A DNA stretch of 64,000 bases from Paenibacillus sp. FSL H7-0357 (lineage in GTDB: Bacteria; Bacillota; Bacilli; Paenibacillales; Paenibacillaceae): assembly GCF_000758525.1 (NCBI RefSeq), contig NZ_CP009241.1, forward strand, positions 3,162,001-3,226,000, read 5' to 3'. The translations under genes and the position numbers were made by a program. Position 1 is the first letter of the stretch. Each line of letters begins with the position of its first letter. Of this stretch, positions 50,881-59,774 are shown in pieces. The notes below the pieces were generated by a model, which saw only the letters and a program-made list of their open reading frames with translations, made no database searches and was not told where the DNA came from.

Positions 50881-52728
50881 TTATAGACGTTTGCGTTTGT
50901 AAAAGGTGATGAACGCTGCTGCAAGCAGAAGCACAACGATGGACACGCCGGTTGTGATGGCCTCGCTTGTGCTGCCCTGTTGCTGCGCACCGCCAGCTCC
51001 GCCAAACTCGCCGCCGCCCATACCGCCACCGCCAAAGCCACCACCGCCGAAGCCGCCGGTCATATCACCGCCAGGACCGTTGCCGCCTTGAAGCATCGCC
51101 GGTCCGCCCATGGCACCCGGCGCACCGCCTTGCGCGGCCTGCCCGTCTGCCGGAACTTGCCCCGGTGCAACCGCGCCGATGGCGCCTTGCCCCGGAGCCG
51201 CCGCGCCGTTGGCGCCTTGCCCGGGTGCCGCTGCGCCGATGGCACCTTGCCCGGTCGCCGCCGCGCCGATGGCGCCTTGCCCCGGAGCCGTCGCGCCGAT
51301 GGCGCCTTGCCCCGGAGCCGCTGCGCCGTTGGCGCCTTGCCCGGAAGCCGCCGCACCAGCGCCATTCGCACCCGTTGGCGCCTGCCCGCCTGCGCCGCCA
51401 AAGCCGCCGCCTGGACCACCGCCCATGCCGCTTCCCGTTCCGTCACCGGAGGAAGGAAGGGTGCCGTCCAGCTGCTGGGAGACCGAACTGGCCATGGTGG
51501 ACATGAAGGTCTCCACGGAGGTAATTCCGCTCTCGTATTGCTCGAATGTGTAGAAGGTGGATGGATCAGCCTTCACGTAGCTGGAGATCATCGTGTCCAG
51601 CTCCTGAATCCGCGCCTTGAACGTATCGTTCTGCAGATAACCATCCAGCATTTCGCGGATCATCTCATGATATTTCGTCTTGTATTCCTCGTTCGCCAGC
51701 AGCTTGGCCACCAGCGGACGTTCGGCAAGAGCGCCTTGGGTTGGTTCGTCAATCAGCACATCCGAGCCGCCCATCCCGCCAAAAGCCATATTATAATCCC
51801 AAGGCAGGATCGAGAAGATTCCTTCATCTTCATAGAGGTAATAATTCTGCTTGTTTCCTCCAAGGTAGCTGTCCATATTGCCAGTCACGGCATTCAGTGC
51901 AATATACCCCAAAGCATCGTCGATATCGATATACTTCTCATAGTCGGTGCCGTTGTTCAGTTCATCCAGCATGTCGACCACAATGTCATCGTTTGATTTT
52001 TCGGACTTCAGCTCAAGTCCCGTGTAGAGTGAAGCATCGTCGCCGAGCCAGGTCAAATCACTGCCTTGGCCGGTCATTACACCTTTATATAACGCACCAT
52101 AGGAATTACCGAAGTTGCGCTCCAGATAGGCGTCGCCGATCTGTTCCACCGCGAGATAGAAACCCTTCAGTTCATCGTTGACGTAGACGTTGACGAAGGA
52201 GTATTTCGGTGTCGGAAGACCGATGCTCTCCGCCAGCTCATAGGTCAGAAACTCCCGCATATAGGAGGCATCGCTGTAGTTGTTGTTGAGGTTGATTTTG
52301 GTAATGCCGAATAAATTCTGGTTCACATACTCGTCAAAAGAAATCTTGAAGCTGTAACGGTCGGAGTCCGCCATCTGCACAACACTGCGCAGGCTTAAGT
52401 TGCCTTTGGTCCGCACGGCCACATTGTCCATTTTGATCCCGTTGTATTCCACGGAGGCTGTCTTGTATTCCTCGGCGCTGGCATTGTCCAGCATATCCTG
52501 GAAATCATCCGGGTCCAGGGTGATTTTAACATCAACAACCTTGTCCTTCGGGAACACCTCCGTATCCAGACTTTGTTCCTCGCTTGATACCGCTTTTTCC
52601 TGCGTATCCGTAATACTGTTATTGTCCGCAGAAGGATTTGCAATCTGACAACCCGCCATAGCGATAACCAGCAGCAGGCAACAAAGAATCAGCAGGGTCA
52701 GCTTACCGCGTGCTTTCATCTTCAGCAC
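50881..52728 (-). CDS. CotH-family lipoprotein with Gly/Ala repeat tail
   Basis: 615 residues. Signal peptide with lipobox AGC, then the CotH kinase-like fold (about 55-420): DVKITLDPDDFQDMLDN, VRTKGNLSLRS, YVNDELKGFYLAVEQIGD, and SILPWDYNMAFGGM with the catalytic-type Asp. Residues 435-580 are low complexity: GGGFGG blocks and about seven 10-residue repeats of the type APGQGAIGAA. A membrane helix plus KRKRL tail end the protein, so it is anchored at both ends. CotH of B. subtilis phosphorylates coat proteins, but this VTC/DUF4956-linked type is extracytoplasmic and of unknown function. Start is GTG 52728 or ATG 52719. Confidence 0.88.
   Translation of the reverse strand: MLKMKARGKLTLLILCCLLLVIAMAGCQIANPSADNNSITDTQEKAVSSEEQSLDTEVFPKDKVVDVKITLDPDDFQDMLDNASAEEYKTASVEYNGIKMDNVAVRTKGNLSLRSVVQMADSDRYSFKISFDEYVNQNLFGITKINLNNNYSDASYMREFLTYELAESIGLPTPKYSFVNVYVNDELKGFYLAVEQIGDAYLERNFGNSYGALYKGVMTGQGSDLTWLGDDASLYTGLELKSEKSNDDIVVDMLDELNNGTDYEKYIDIDDALGYIALNAVTGNMDSYLGGNKQNYYLYEDEGIFSILPWDYNMAFGGMGGSDVLIDEPTQGALAERPLVAKLLANEEYKTKYHEMIREMLDGYLQNDTFKARIQELDTMISSYVKADPSTFYTFEQYESGITSVETFMSTMASSVSQQLDGTLPSSGDGTGSGMGGGPGGGFGGAGGQAPTGANGAGAAASGQGANGAAAPGQGAIGATAPGQGAIGAAATGQGAIGAAAPGQGANGAAAPGQGAIGAVAPGQVPADGQAAQGGAPGAMGGPAMLQGGNGPGGDMTGGFGGGGFGGGGMGGGEFGGAGGAQQQGSTSEAITTGVSIVVLLLAAAFITFYKRKRL
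51151..51360 (-). repeat. Seven 30-bp coding repeats in the CotH gene
   Basis: Units begin at 51151, 51181, 51211, 51241, 51271, 51301 and 51331, each with TTGCC at the same place, encoding 10-residue repeats such as PGQGAIGAAA. Clear tandem duplication with few changes. Confidence 0.9.
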
Positions 52729-52773
52729 CGCCTTTCCTCATTGAATATTCTGTTGCTTCCATAAGGCCGGGAC

Positions 52774-53529
52774 TTAAGATACATAGTCGCCGCTATAGCT
52801 GATCAGCAAGGCGTTTTTGACACCTGCAATATCGGAGACGGTGTTTACAAAGCCGCCTTCCTTGTCGTCCAGACGCAGCTCAAGCGTAAGCTCGATATTG
52901 CCTGCGGTTACGGTTTTTTGCTTGATGTTGTAACGTTTTACGGCTTTGTTCAGATGGCTGTGCACCTCACGTTCGCTGTCATCGCCTTCACAGTTAAGCA
53001 CCAGCAGGTACGGAGTTTCGACTGAAGAATGTTTAATGAACAGGAAGAGAATCAGACCGATAATGATCGAGCCGATAATCGCCAGCGTGAAAAATCCTGC
53101 ACCGGTAACGATCCCTGCAACGGCTGCCCAGAACAGGAAAATCAGATCCGTTGGATCTTTGATCGGCGTTCTGAAACGGACGATGGACAAAGCGCCGACC
53201 ATACCGAGCGAGAGCACAAGGTTGGAGTTGATGGCGATAATGACAGTTGCGGTGATCATAGTCATGCCCATCAGGGACACGTTGAAGCTTTTGGAGTATA
53301 ATACGCCGCTGAACACACGTTTGTAGAGCAGGTAGATGAAGAATCCGATCAGAAAAGCGACGCCGAGCGTGATCAGGATTTTGGAGATGCTGATATCGGA
53401 AACGAAGTTGTCTACGACCGAATTTTTAATCATATCGGAAAAAGTTGTGGCCGTATCGTTTTCTTGCCCTGCGGTTGCAGCTATAGTCTGCGTGGCCGTG
53501 GCTGCCCCCAGTGTGGATAAAATGCTCAT
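52774..53529 (-). CDS. DUF4956 membrane protein
   Basis: 251 residues from the ATG at 53529, whose A is the last base of the preceding gene's stop; GGGAGGAT lies inside that gene. Four membrane helices (VAFLIGFFIYLLYKRVF, MITATVIIAINSNLVLSLGMVGAL and so on) with the family core LSIVRFRTPIKDPTDLIFLFWA, then a C-terminal ferredoxin-like soluble domain. This family is nearly always found with a VTC-domain protein and CotH, as here. A role in a polyphosphate or cell-surface system is suggested by that partnership only. Confidence 0.88.
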   Translation of the reverse strand: MSILSTLGAATATQTIAATAGQENDTATTFSDMIKNSVVDNFVSDISISKILITLGVAFLIGFFIYLLYKRVFSGVLYSKSFNVSLMGMTMITATVIIAINSNLVLSLGMVGALSIVRFRTPIKDPTDLIFLFWAAVAGIVTGAGFFTLAIIGSIIIGLILFLFIKHSSVETPYLLVLNCEGDDSEREVHSHLNKAVKRYNIKQKTVTAGNIELTLELRLDDKEGGFVNTVSDIAGVKNALLISYSGDYVS

Positions 53530-54242
53530 TAATAATCCTCCCAAGTATTGGTTTTTAGAAATTTGCGGCAAATGACGTATTTCGAAGCGGATTGCCGGTT
53601 TAAACCGTTTAGCTGCAGCGCAATTTTGATGTACTCCGGTATGTATTCATCAAATTTGACCTCGAAAATAATGAAGTTCTCATCAAGCGCCCGGACCGGC
53701 TGAAGCTCTTTATCAAAAATGTCCGTCTCATGCAGTCCCGTACGCAGCTCCTTGTCGAAAGTGATCCGCACATTGCCGTTATGGCAGACGTAAGGCTCGC
53801 GGACATAATCGACGATCACTTTGGGACGCAGCAAATTGTGGCGCATCTGGTTATAGAGCTCCATAAACAAAGGACTTTGCGGAACGTTCAGCACCTCGTA
53901 ATTGCCGGCCATGATCTGATCATACATTTCGCGGGTCAGCGGTTCCTTGATCTTGGCGATGTAGTCGTCCATTTTGATTTTTTTCTCAAAGTGTATGACA
54001 TCGTCCTGTACGTTGTAGATGCGGATCCGGTATTTGGCGCGTTCTCTAAGTCCGCCCAGCTTGTCCGAAAGGGCCGAATTGTTAATATCATCAAAATACA
54101 GGCTGCGGATATGGTACTCCCCACTGTCGTTCGCGTTCTGATCGGTATCTATCAAGCTCTGCAGCCGCTGCCGCAAAATAAGGTATTGATGATAGTTAAT
54201 GAAAAATTTCAATTCATGCCGGAATTGCAGCTTCTTATTCAT
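53529..54242 (-). CDS. VTC-domain (polyphosphate polymerase-like) protein
   Basis: 237 residues from the ATG at 54242 (MNKKLQFRHELKFFIN). VTC/CYTH tunnel-fold traits: RHELKFFI at the start, RSLYFDD, KYRIRIYN, HFEKKIKM, RPKVIVDYVREPYV and IIFEVKFDEYIPEYI. In yeast Vtc4 the domain makes polyphosphate from ATP; the basic and acidic tunnel residues (RxRxY, ExK, EvK) are kept here. It is the first gene of the operon VTC-DUF4956-CotH. Cytosolic or tethered to DUF4956 (inference). The divergent gene is a metallophosphoesterase, which fits a phosphate-polymer theme. Confidence 0.88.
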   Translation of the reverse strand: MNKKLQFRHELKFFINYHQYLILRQRLQSLIDTDQNANDSGEYHIRSLYFDDINNSALSDKLGGLRERAKYRIRIYNVQDDVIHFEKKIKMDDYIAKIKEPLTREMYDQIMAGNYEVLNVPQSPLFMELYNQMRHNLLRPKVIVDYVREPYVCHNGNVRITFDKELRTGLHETDIFDKELQPVRALDENFIIFEVKFDEYIPEYIKIALQLNGLNRQSASKYVICRKFLKTNTWEDY

Positions 54243-54520
54243 CTCACACCCCATTTCTCACTCAAAAGTTTGGCTTTGGTCACCGCTGCGCCTAAAGCTT
54301 GCTACTGAACCCATATTAAGTGACGGACCTTATGATTTTCTTAAATCTGCCTGAACGTTAGCTGAAAGTTATTACATTGCGTTAACAAATGACGCCGTTA
54401 TGTGAGGTTTTAGGGAGGGTTATTTGACTTCTGTCTATGAGGGAGGCTATCTTTTATAGACAGAAAGCTAGAATCCGGACTGTTGTTTATTGGAAATCAA
54501 GCGATGAGGGAGGGATGGGC

Positions 54521-55771
54521 ATGAAGGATTTTAAAGTGTTGATTATTGTTGTTATCATCGTAGCTGTATTGGTCTTGCTGGCCCTTGGCCTGGAATGGCT
54601 TAAATCGGAGCGGACTGCCCGACCTGGAGAAAGCAGTGCTCCGTATGATCTGGTCACTACCTTTAAGGAAGATGCGGAGACCAGCCGTGCGTTCACCTGG
54701 TTTACCGGAGATCCGGGCGCGGAGGGACGGCTTGAGGTTGTGAAAGGAAAAAGCGCCGCATTTACAGCAGGAAATGTTGTCAAGGTGCAGGCTATAGACA
54801 GCGTGATCAAAACAGATGATGGCAAAAGAGGCGTACATAAAGCTGAAGTGACCGGGCTTGAGCCGGGAACGCTGTATACCTACAGGGCAGGCAGCGGGAA
54901 AGAAGGCGAATGGAGCACAGCAGCTACGTTCACCACGGCGGAAGCGGACAGCGAGAGCGTAACCTTTATCAATGTAACCGATTCGCAAGGGGAGACGGCG
55001 GCAGATTTCAAATTATGGGGCAATACGCTGGACAAGGCGTTCCAGACCTTCCCGGCGGCAAAGTTTATCGTACATAACGGGGATTTGACGGAAGAGCCGG
55101 AGGATTCAGGTGCATGGGATGACTTTTTCGGCAATGTGCAGGGGTGGGTGCCGGGCATTCCGCTGATGCCTGTCACCGGCAACCATGATGAGGTCGACGG
55201 GCAGGCAGCAAGCTTTACTTCGCATTTCAACCTTCCGGATAACGGTGACCCGGAATCCATTGCCGGAACCTCATATTCTTTTGATTATGGACCTGTGCAT
55301 GTGACGGTGCTGAATACGGAGAGCCACCTGAAGAGCCAGGCCAAGTGGCTGAAGAAGGATCTGGCCCTTACAGATAAACCGTGGAAAATCGTAGCGCTGC
55401 ACCGTCCGGCATATGGCGGGAACATGTATAAGAAGCTGGAGGACTGGACAGAGATATTTGACAAGTATAGGGTTGATCTGGTGCTCCAGGGACATAATCA
55501 TGAATATTCCAGATCATATCCGCTGCTTGCCGGAAAAGTCGTCCCGCAGGGCGGGAATTCTGCAGGTACCGGAGGAGGAACGGTGTACGTGGTGACCAAC
55601 GCCTCCGGCGCAAAATTCAACGAGAAGAAAGAGGATCAGTACTATCATCAGGTTCATTTCCAGAACAATAAGCAGATGTACGCCGGAATTACGGTCAGCG
55701 GAAATACATTGAGCTATCAGGCCTATGATGTGGATGGCAACAAACTCGACGAGTTTCTGCTGAAGCATTAA
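54521..55771 (+). CDS. Membrane-anchored metallophosphoesterase, PAP-like
   Basis: 416 residues from ATG 54521, with GAGGGAGGG six bases upstream; earlier starts lie before that site. An N-terminal membrane anchor (VLIIVVIIVAVLVLLALGL), a fibronectin-like purple-acid-phosphatase N-domain (about 45-150; EVTGLEPGTLYTYRAGS), then the metallophosphoesterase core: VTDSQGE, VHNGDLTEE, VTGNHDE, ALHRPAY and QGHNHEYSRSYP. All metal-binding blocks are there, and the domain faces outside. Likely a phosphomonoesterase or phosphodiesterase active on cell-surface or environmental phosphate esters. Divergent from the VTC operon; strong terminator downstream. Confidence 0.9.
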   Translation: MKDFKVLIIVVIIVAVLVLLALGLEWLKSERTARPGESSAPYDLVTTFKEDAETSRAFTWFTGDPGAEGRLEVVKGKSAAFTAGNVVKVQAIDSVIKTDDGKRGVHKAEVTGLEPGTLYTYRAGSGKEGEWSTAATFTTAEADSESVTFINVTDSQGETAADFKLWGNTLDKAFQTFPAAKFIVHNGDLTEEPEDSGAWDDFFGNVQGWVPGIPLMPVTGNHDEVDGQAASFTSHFNLPDNGDPESIAGTSYSFDYGPVHVTVLNTESHLKSQAKWLKKDLALTDKPWKIVALHRPAYGGNMYKKLEDWTEIFDKYRVDLVLQGHNHEYSRSYPLLAGKVVPQGGNSAGTGGGTVYVVTNASGAKFNEKKEDQYYHQVHFQNNKQMYAGITVSGNTLSYQAYDVDGNKLDEFLLKH

Positions 55772-55780
55772 GATAGTAAG

Positions 55781-55812
55781 ACTCTTCTGACATTCCGTCA
55801 GGAGAGTTTTTT
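55781..55812 (+). terminator. Terminator of the phosphoesterase gene
   Basis: ACTCTTCTGAC (55781-55791) and GTCAGGAGAGT (55797-55807), then T6. Confidence 0.85.
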
Positions 55813-55912
55813 ACTATAAATGTAATAATTAGTGTGAAAATGGTACGATAACAGAAGACGGAATTCTCCAAGTTTGAACCATTTTCCCTCACTATGAATC
55901 CTGCTTACACTC

Positions 55913-55931
55913 TATAATGAAAGCGTTAACA
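55913..55931 (+). promoter_or_regulatory. -10 box and perfect cre before GH74
   Basis: TATAAT (55913-55918) is joined to TGAAAGCGTTAACA (55918-55931), a full match to the CcpA consensus TGWAANCGNTNWCA. Binding would cover the promoter and repress xyloglucanase on good carbon sources. The -35 region is weak. Confidence 0.75.
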
Positions 55932-55960
55932 AAGTAAAGCAATCATAGGAGGCGTGGTTC

Positions 55961-58900
55961 GTGATTCGTAACCGTATCCGAAGAATGGGATTAATTGTCC
56001 TGCTGGCCGCGATGTCTAGCTCTTTGTTTACCGCCTTTCCGGCGGCTGCCCATGCTGCTGCAAGTGAAGCTTACAACTGGAAAAGTGTCGTCACCGGTGC
56101 GGGCGGAGGGTTTGTGCCGGGCATTATTTTTAACCAAACTGAACCGAATCTGATCTATGCGCGTACCGACATCGGGGGCGCCTACCGCTGGAATCAGGCC
56201 ACTGGCAGCTGGATTTCCATCAGTGATGCCGTGGGCTGGGTCGACTGGAACAAGAACGGGGTGGATGCGCTGGCTACAGACCCTGTCGATCCGGACAAAG
56301 TATACATGGCTACCGGCACGTACACGAACCACTGGGATGACAACGGGCAGATTATGCGTTCCAGCGACCGGGGCAATACGTGGCAGACGACAGCGCTGCC
56401 GTTCAAGGTTGGCGGCAATATGCCCGGCCGTTCGGCCGGTGAGCGTCTGGTTATCGACCCCAATAAGAACAACATCCTGTTCTTCGGGGCACGCAGCGGC
56501 AACGGGTTGTGGAAAAGTACGGACTCGGGAGTAACCTGGTCCAAAGTAAGCTCTTTTCCTAATGTAGGCACTTATATTCAGAACCCGACGCTCGATTATG
56601 GCAATGACCTCGTCGGATTATCCTGGATTACTTTTGACAAAAGCACAGGCACACCCGGCAGTGCTACGGGAACGATTTATGTCGGCGTAGCGGATACGGC
56701 AAGCAGCGTGTACCGCAGCACCGACGGCGGCGTTACCTGGTCCGCGCTTCCCGGACAGCCCACCGGTTTTCTGCCTCATCATGGCGTGCTTTCCTCAACC
56801 GGGGATCTGTACATTACGTACAGCAATGGCGTAGGACCCTATGACGGCAGCAAAGGTGAAGTCTGGAAATTTAATAAAACCAGCGGTGCCTGGACGAATA
56901 TCAGCCCGACGACCGGAACGGATAATTGGTACGGCTTCGGAGGACTTGCTGTCGATGCCCAGAATCCGAATACGCTGATGGTCTCCAGTCTGAATGCCTG
57001 GTGGCCGGATGAGGTTATTTTCCGCAGTACGAACGGCGGAGCGACTTGGAGCCGGATCTGGGATTGGGGCAACTATCCGGAACGGACCTATAAATTCGCA
57101 ATGAACATTACCGCAGCACCTTGGCTGGATCATGGAACGACCTCCACTTCACTTGATCCTTCACCAAAGCTCGGCTGGATGATGGGAGACCTGGAGATTG
57201 ACCCGTTCAACTCCAACCGGATGATGTACGGAACAGGAGCTACAATCTACGGCTCGAATAACCTGACTGCTTGGGATACGGGCGGCAAGGTCAATATTTC
57301 GGTCATGGCCAAGGGCGTAGAGGAGACTGCTGTGCTCGGACTGATCAGCCCGCCGTCGGGAAGTGCGCATCTGATCACGGCGCTTGGTGACGTCTCCGGC
57401 TTCCGGTATGAAGATGTGACCCAGGCACCGGTCAAGTTCCAAACGAGCCCTTCCTGGGCGACAACGACAAGTATTGATTATGCGGAGCTCAGTCCGGCGT
57501 TCGTTGTGCGCGTTGGCGGAGCTGATAAGGAAAAGACACCGAGCATGAAATCGCTTGGGATTTCGAATGACGGCGGTTCTAATTGGTATATGCCGAATGC
57601 CGAACCGTCGAATGGAACCAAAACAACGGCAGGACAAGGCCAGGTCGCCGTATCTGCCAGCGGCAATGCCATCCTGTGGAGTACCTCCGATATCGGTGTC
57701 TATTACACCAAATCGTCGGGCAACTCCTGGACGGCAAGCAGCGGGGTACCGGCCGGAGCCAAAATCGCTTCCGACCGCGTAAACGCGAACAAGTTCTATG
57801 CGTTCTATGCAGGAATCTTCTATGTCAGTGTGGACGGCGGAGCTACCTTTACCGCTACGCCGGCAGCGGGTTTCCCGACGAATAATGTAGACGGCCTGCA
57901 GCCGAACCAGGCTCAGATCAGCTTGAAGGCAGTGCCGGGCATTGAAGGCGATATCTGGCTGGCCGGAGGCAATACAGTCGAGAACAAATACGGTTTATGG
58001 CATTCTGTGAATTCGGGAACCAGCTTCACCAAGCTGTCTAATGTCGAGGAAGCTGATCTGATCGGTTACGGTAAGGCCGCACCGGGCCAGAGCTATATGT
58101 CACTATATACGGTTGCTCAAATCGATGGCGTCAGAGGCGTCTTCCGCTCCGATGATGTTGGCGCATCTTGGGTACGGATCAATGATGACGCCCACCAGTA
58201 TGCGAAAATCAACATGGCCATAACCGGTGATCCGCGGATATACGGCCGGGTATATCTCGGAACAAACGGCCGGGGCACACTCTATGCTGATCCGGTGAAT
58301 CCTCCGGCTCCCGGATCCACCATTACGCCGGTCACGGCCAGCTTCGATAAGAAGACGGCGAATCAGGCGGATGTGGCCGTAACACTGACGCTGAACGGGA
58401 ACACGTTAAGCGCGATCAAGAACGGAACGGCAACATTGACTGCCGGAACGGATTATACCGTTAGCGGCACAGCAGTCACGATCAAGAAAGGTTATTTGGC
58501 CGCGCAGCCGGTGGGCACAACAACGCTGAGCTTTAATTTCAGCGCCGGAGCCGCCCAGTCGCTGGCGGTTGCTGTAGTGGATACGACGGCAGCGAGCAAC
58601 TCGGCGATTACGCCGGTCACGGCCAGCTTCGACAAGAAGACGGCGAATCAGGCGGATGTGGCCGTAACGCTGACGCTGAACGGGAACACGTTAAGCGCGA
58701 TCAAGAACGGAACGGCAACATTGACTGCCGGAACGGATTATACCGTTAGCGGCGCAGCAGTCACGATCAAGAAAGGTTATTTGGCCGCGCAGCCGGTGGG
58801 CACAACAACGCTGAGCTTTAATTTCAGCGCCGGAGCCGCCCAGTCGCTGGCGGTTGCCGTAGTGGATACGACGGCAGCGAGCAACTCGGCGATTACGCCG

Positions 58901-59656
58901 GTCACGGCCAGCTTCGACAAGAAGACGGAGAATCAGGCGGATGTGGCCGTAACGCTGACGCTGAACGGGAACACGTTAAGCACGATCAAGAACGGAACGG
59001 CAACGTTGACTGCCGGAACGGATTATACCGTTAGCGGCACAGCAGTCACGATCAAGAAAGGTTATCTGGCGGCACAGCCGGTGGGCACAACAACGCTGAG
59101 CTTTAATTTCAGCGCCGGGGCCGCCCAGTCGCTGGCAGTTGCCGTAGTGGATACTTCTGTGGTTGTGACCGGTGGTCTTAAGGTCCAAATGTATAATGGC
59201 AGCACAGCGGCTTCGGCGAATGTCTTGAATCCGCGGATCAAACTGCTGAATACGGGCACCAGCGCCGTTTCGCTGGCGGATGTGAAGATCAGATATTATT
59301 ACACGATTGACGGCGAGCAGCCGCAAAGCTTCTTCTGCGATTGGTCACAGGCCGGCAGTGCGAATGTTACCGGCACCTTTGTGAAACTCCCGGCAGCCAC
59401 AACCGGGGCGGATTATTATTTGGAGCTGGGTTTCACAAGCGCAGCGGGTTCCCTGGCAGCAGGGGAGGGCCTGGATATCCAGATGCGGGCATCCAAGGCG
59501 GATTGGAGCAATTATACCCAGACTGGAGATTATTCCTTTAACGCGTCAGGTTCGGGTTATGCGGATTGGGCTGGCGTTCCGGCCTATCTCTCCGGCAGCC
59601 GGTATGGGGGAATGAACCTTCCTGATCTGATCCGGCCGCAACCCGGATCGGCATAA
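55961..59656 (+). CDS. Secreted GH74 xyloglucanase with three X2 modules and CBM3
   Basis: 1231 residues from GTG 55961 (AGGAGG eight bases upstream). Signal peptide ends near AHAAA (35). The two seven-bladed propellers of GH74 run to about 780 with many BNR-like TSDxGxTW repeats. Catalytic Asp candidates: D70 in ARTDIGGAYRW, exactly the position in Clostridium Xgh74A, and D477 in LGDVSGFRYED. Then three X2/Ig modules of 95 residues (about 788-1066), almost identical to one another, and a C-terminal CBM3 (GGLKVQMYNGSTAASANVLN) for cellulose binding. It cuts plant-wall xyloglucan outside the cell. Perfect cre box in the promoter. Confidence 0.95.
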   Translation: MIRNRIRRMGLIVLLAAMSSSLFTAFPAAAHAAASEAYNWKSVVTGAGGGFVPGIIFNQTEPNLIYARTDIGGAYRWNQATGSWISISDAVGWVDWNKNGVDALATDPVDPDKVYMATGTYTNHWDDNGQIMRSSDRGNTWQTTALPFKVGGNMPGRSAGERLVIDPNKNNILFFGARSGNGLWKSTDSGVTWSKVSSFPNVGTYIQNPTLDYGNDLVGLSWITFDKSTGTPGSATGTIYVGVADTASSVYRSTDGGVTWSALPGQPTGFLPHHGVLSSTGDLYITYSNGVGPYDGSKGEVWKFNKTSGAWTNISPTTGTDNWYGFGGLAVDAQNPNTLMVSSLNAWWPDEVIFRSTNGGATWSRIWDWGNYPERTYKFAMNITAAPWLDHGTTSTSLDPSPKLGWMMGDLEIDPFNSNRMMYGTGATIYGSNNLTAWDTGGKVNISVMAKGVEETAVLGLISPPSGSAHLITALGDVSGFRYEDVTQAPVKFQTSPSWATTTSIDYAELSPAFVVRVGGADKEKTPSMKSLGISNDGGSNWYMPNAEPSNGTKTTAGQGQVAVSASGNAILWSTSDIGVYYTKSSGNSWTASSGVPAGAKIASDRVNANKFYAFYAGIFYVSVDGGATFTATPAAGFPTNNVDGLQPNQAQISLKAVPGIEGDIWLAGGNTVENKYGLWHSVNSGTSFTKLSNVEEADLIGYGKAAPGQSYMSLYTVAQIDGVRGVFRSDDVGASWVRINDDAHQYAKINMAITGDPRIYGRVYLGTNGRGTLYADPVNPPAPGSTITPVTASFDKKTANQADVAVTLTLNGNTLSAIKNGTATLTAGTDYTVSGTAVTIKKGYLAAQPVGTTTLSFNFSAGAAQSLAVAVVDTTAASNSAITPVTASFDKKTANQADVAVTLTLNGNTLSAIKNGTATLTAGTDYTVSGAAVTIKKGYLAAQPVGTTTLSFNFSAGAAQSLAVAVVDTTAASNSAITPVTASFDKKTENQADVAVTLTLNGNTLSTIKNGTATLTAGTDYTVSGTAVTIKKGYLAAQPVGTTTLSFNFSAGAAQSLAVAVVDTSVVVTGGLKVQMYNGSTAASANVLNPRIKLLNTGTSAVSLADVKIRYYYTIDGEQPQSFFCDWSQAGSANVTGTFVKLPAATTGADYYLELGFTSAAGSLAAGEGLDIQMRASKADWSNYTQTGDYSFNASGSGYADWAGVPAYLSGSRYGGMNLPDLIRPQPGSA
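58322..59156 (+). repeat. Three 285-bp tandem coding repeats (X2 modules)
   Basis: Copies start at 58322, 58607 and 58892, each ATTACGCCGGTCACGGCCAG, and differ at only a few bases. The near identity implies recent duplication or continuing conversion. Confidence 0.95.
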
Positions 59657-59707
59657 CAGGATTATCCATTATACAATGAGCTGCAAGAAGCCATGATTTT
59701 CTTGAAC

Positions 59708-59760
59708 CAACAGCCTCATCTTCCTTTGTGAATTGGGAAGATGAGGCTGTTGGGCGTTTT
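59708..59760. terminator. Bidirectional terminator, GH74 / SDR
   Basis: Perfect 17-bp stem (59708-59724 with 59736-59752; CAACAGCCTC / GAGGCTGTTG at the base). T residues follow on the right. Confidence 0.8.
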
Positions 59761-59774
59761 TGCTGTGCCTGCTG

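Noticed and set aside
51151..51360. Regular 30-bp units considered as a CRISPR array
   Set aside because: No spacers: the units abut and encode 10-residue protein repeats in frame.
50980..51996. Long plus-strand frames opposite the CotH gene
   Set aside because: Arg/Ala/Pro-rich shadow translations of the GC-rich repeat region; the minus-strand CotH product is clearly real.
54243..54520. PHO-type box between the VTC operon and the phosphoesterase
   Set aside because: TTAACA and TTATGT occur near 54380-54400 but with the wrong spacing for a PhoP direct repeat.
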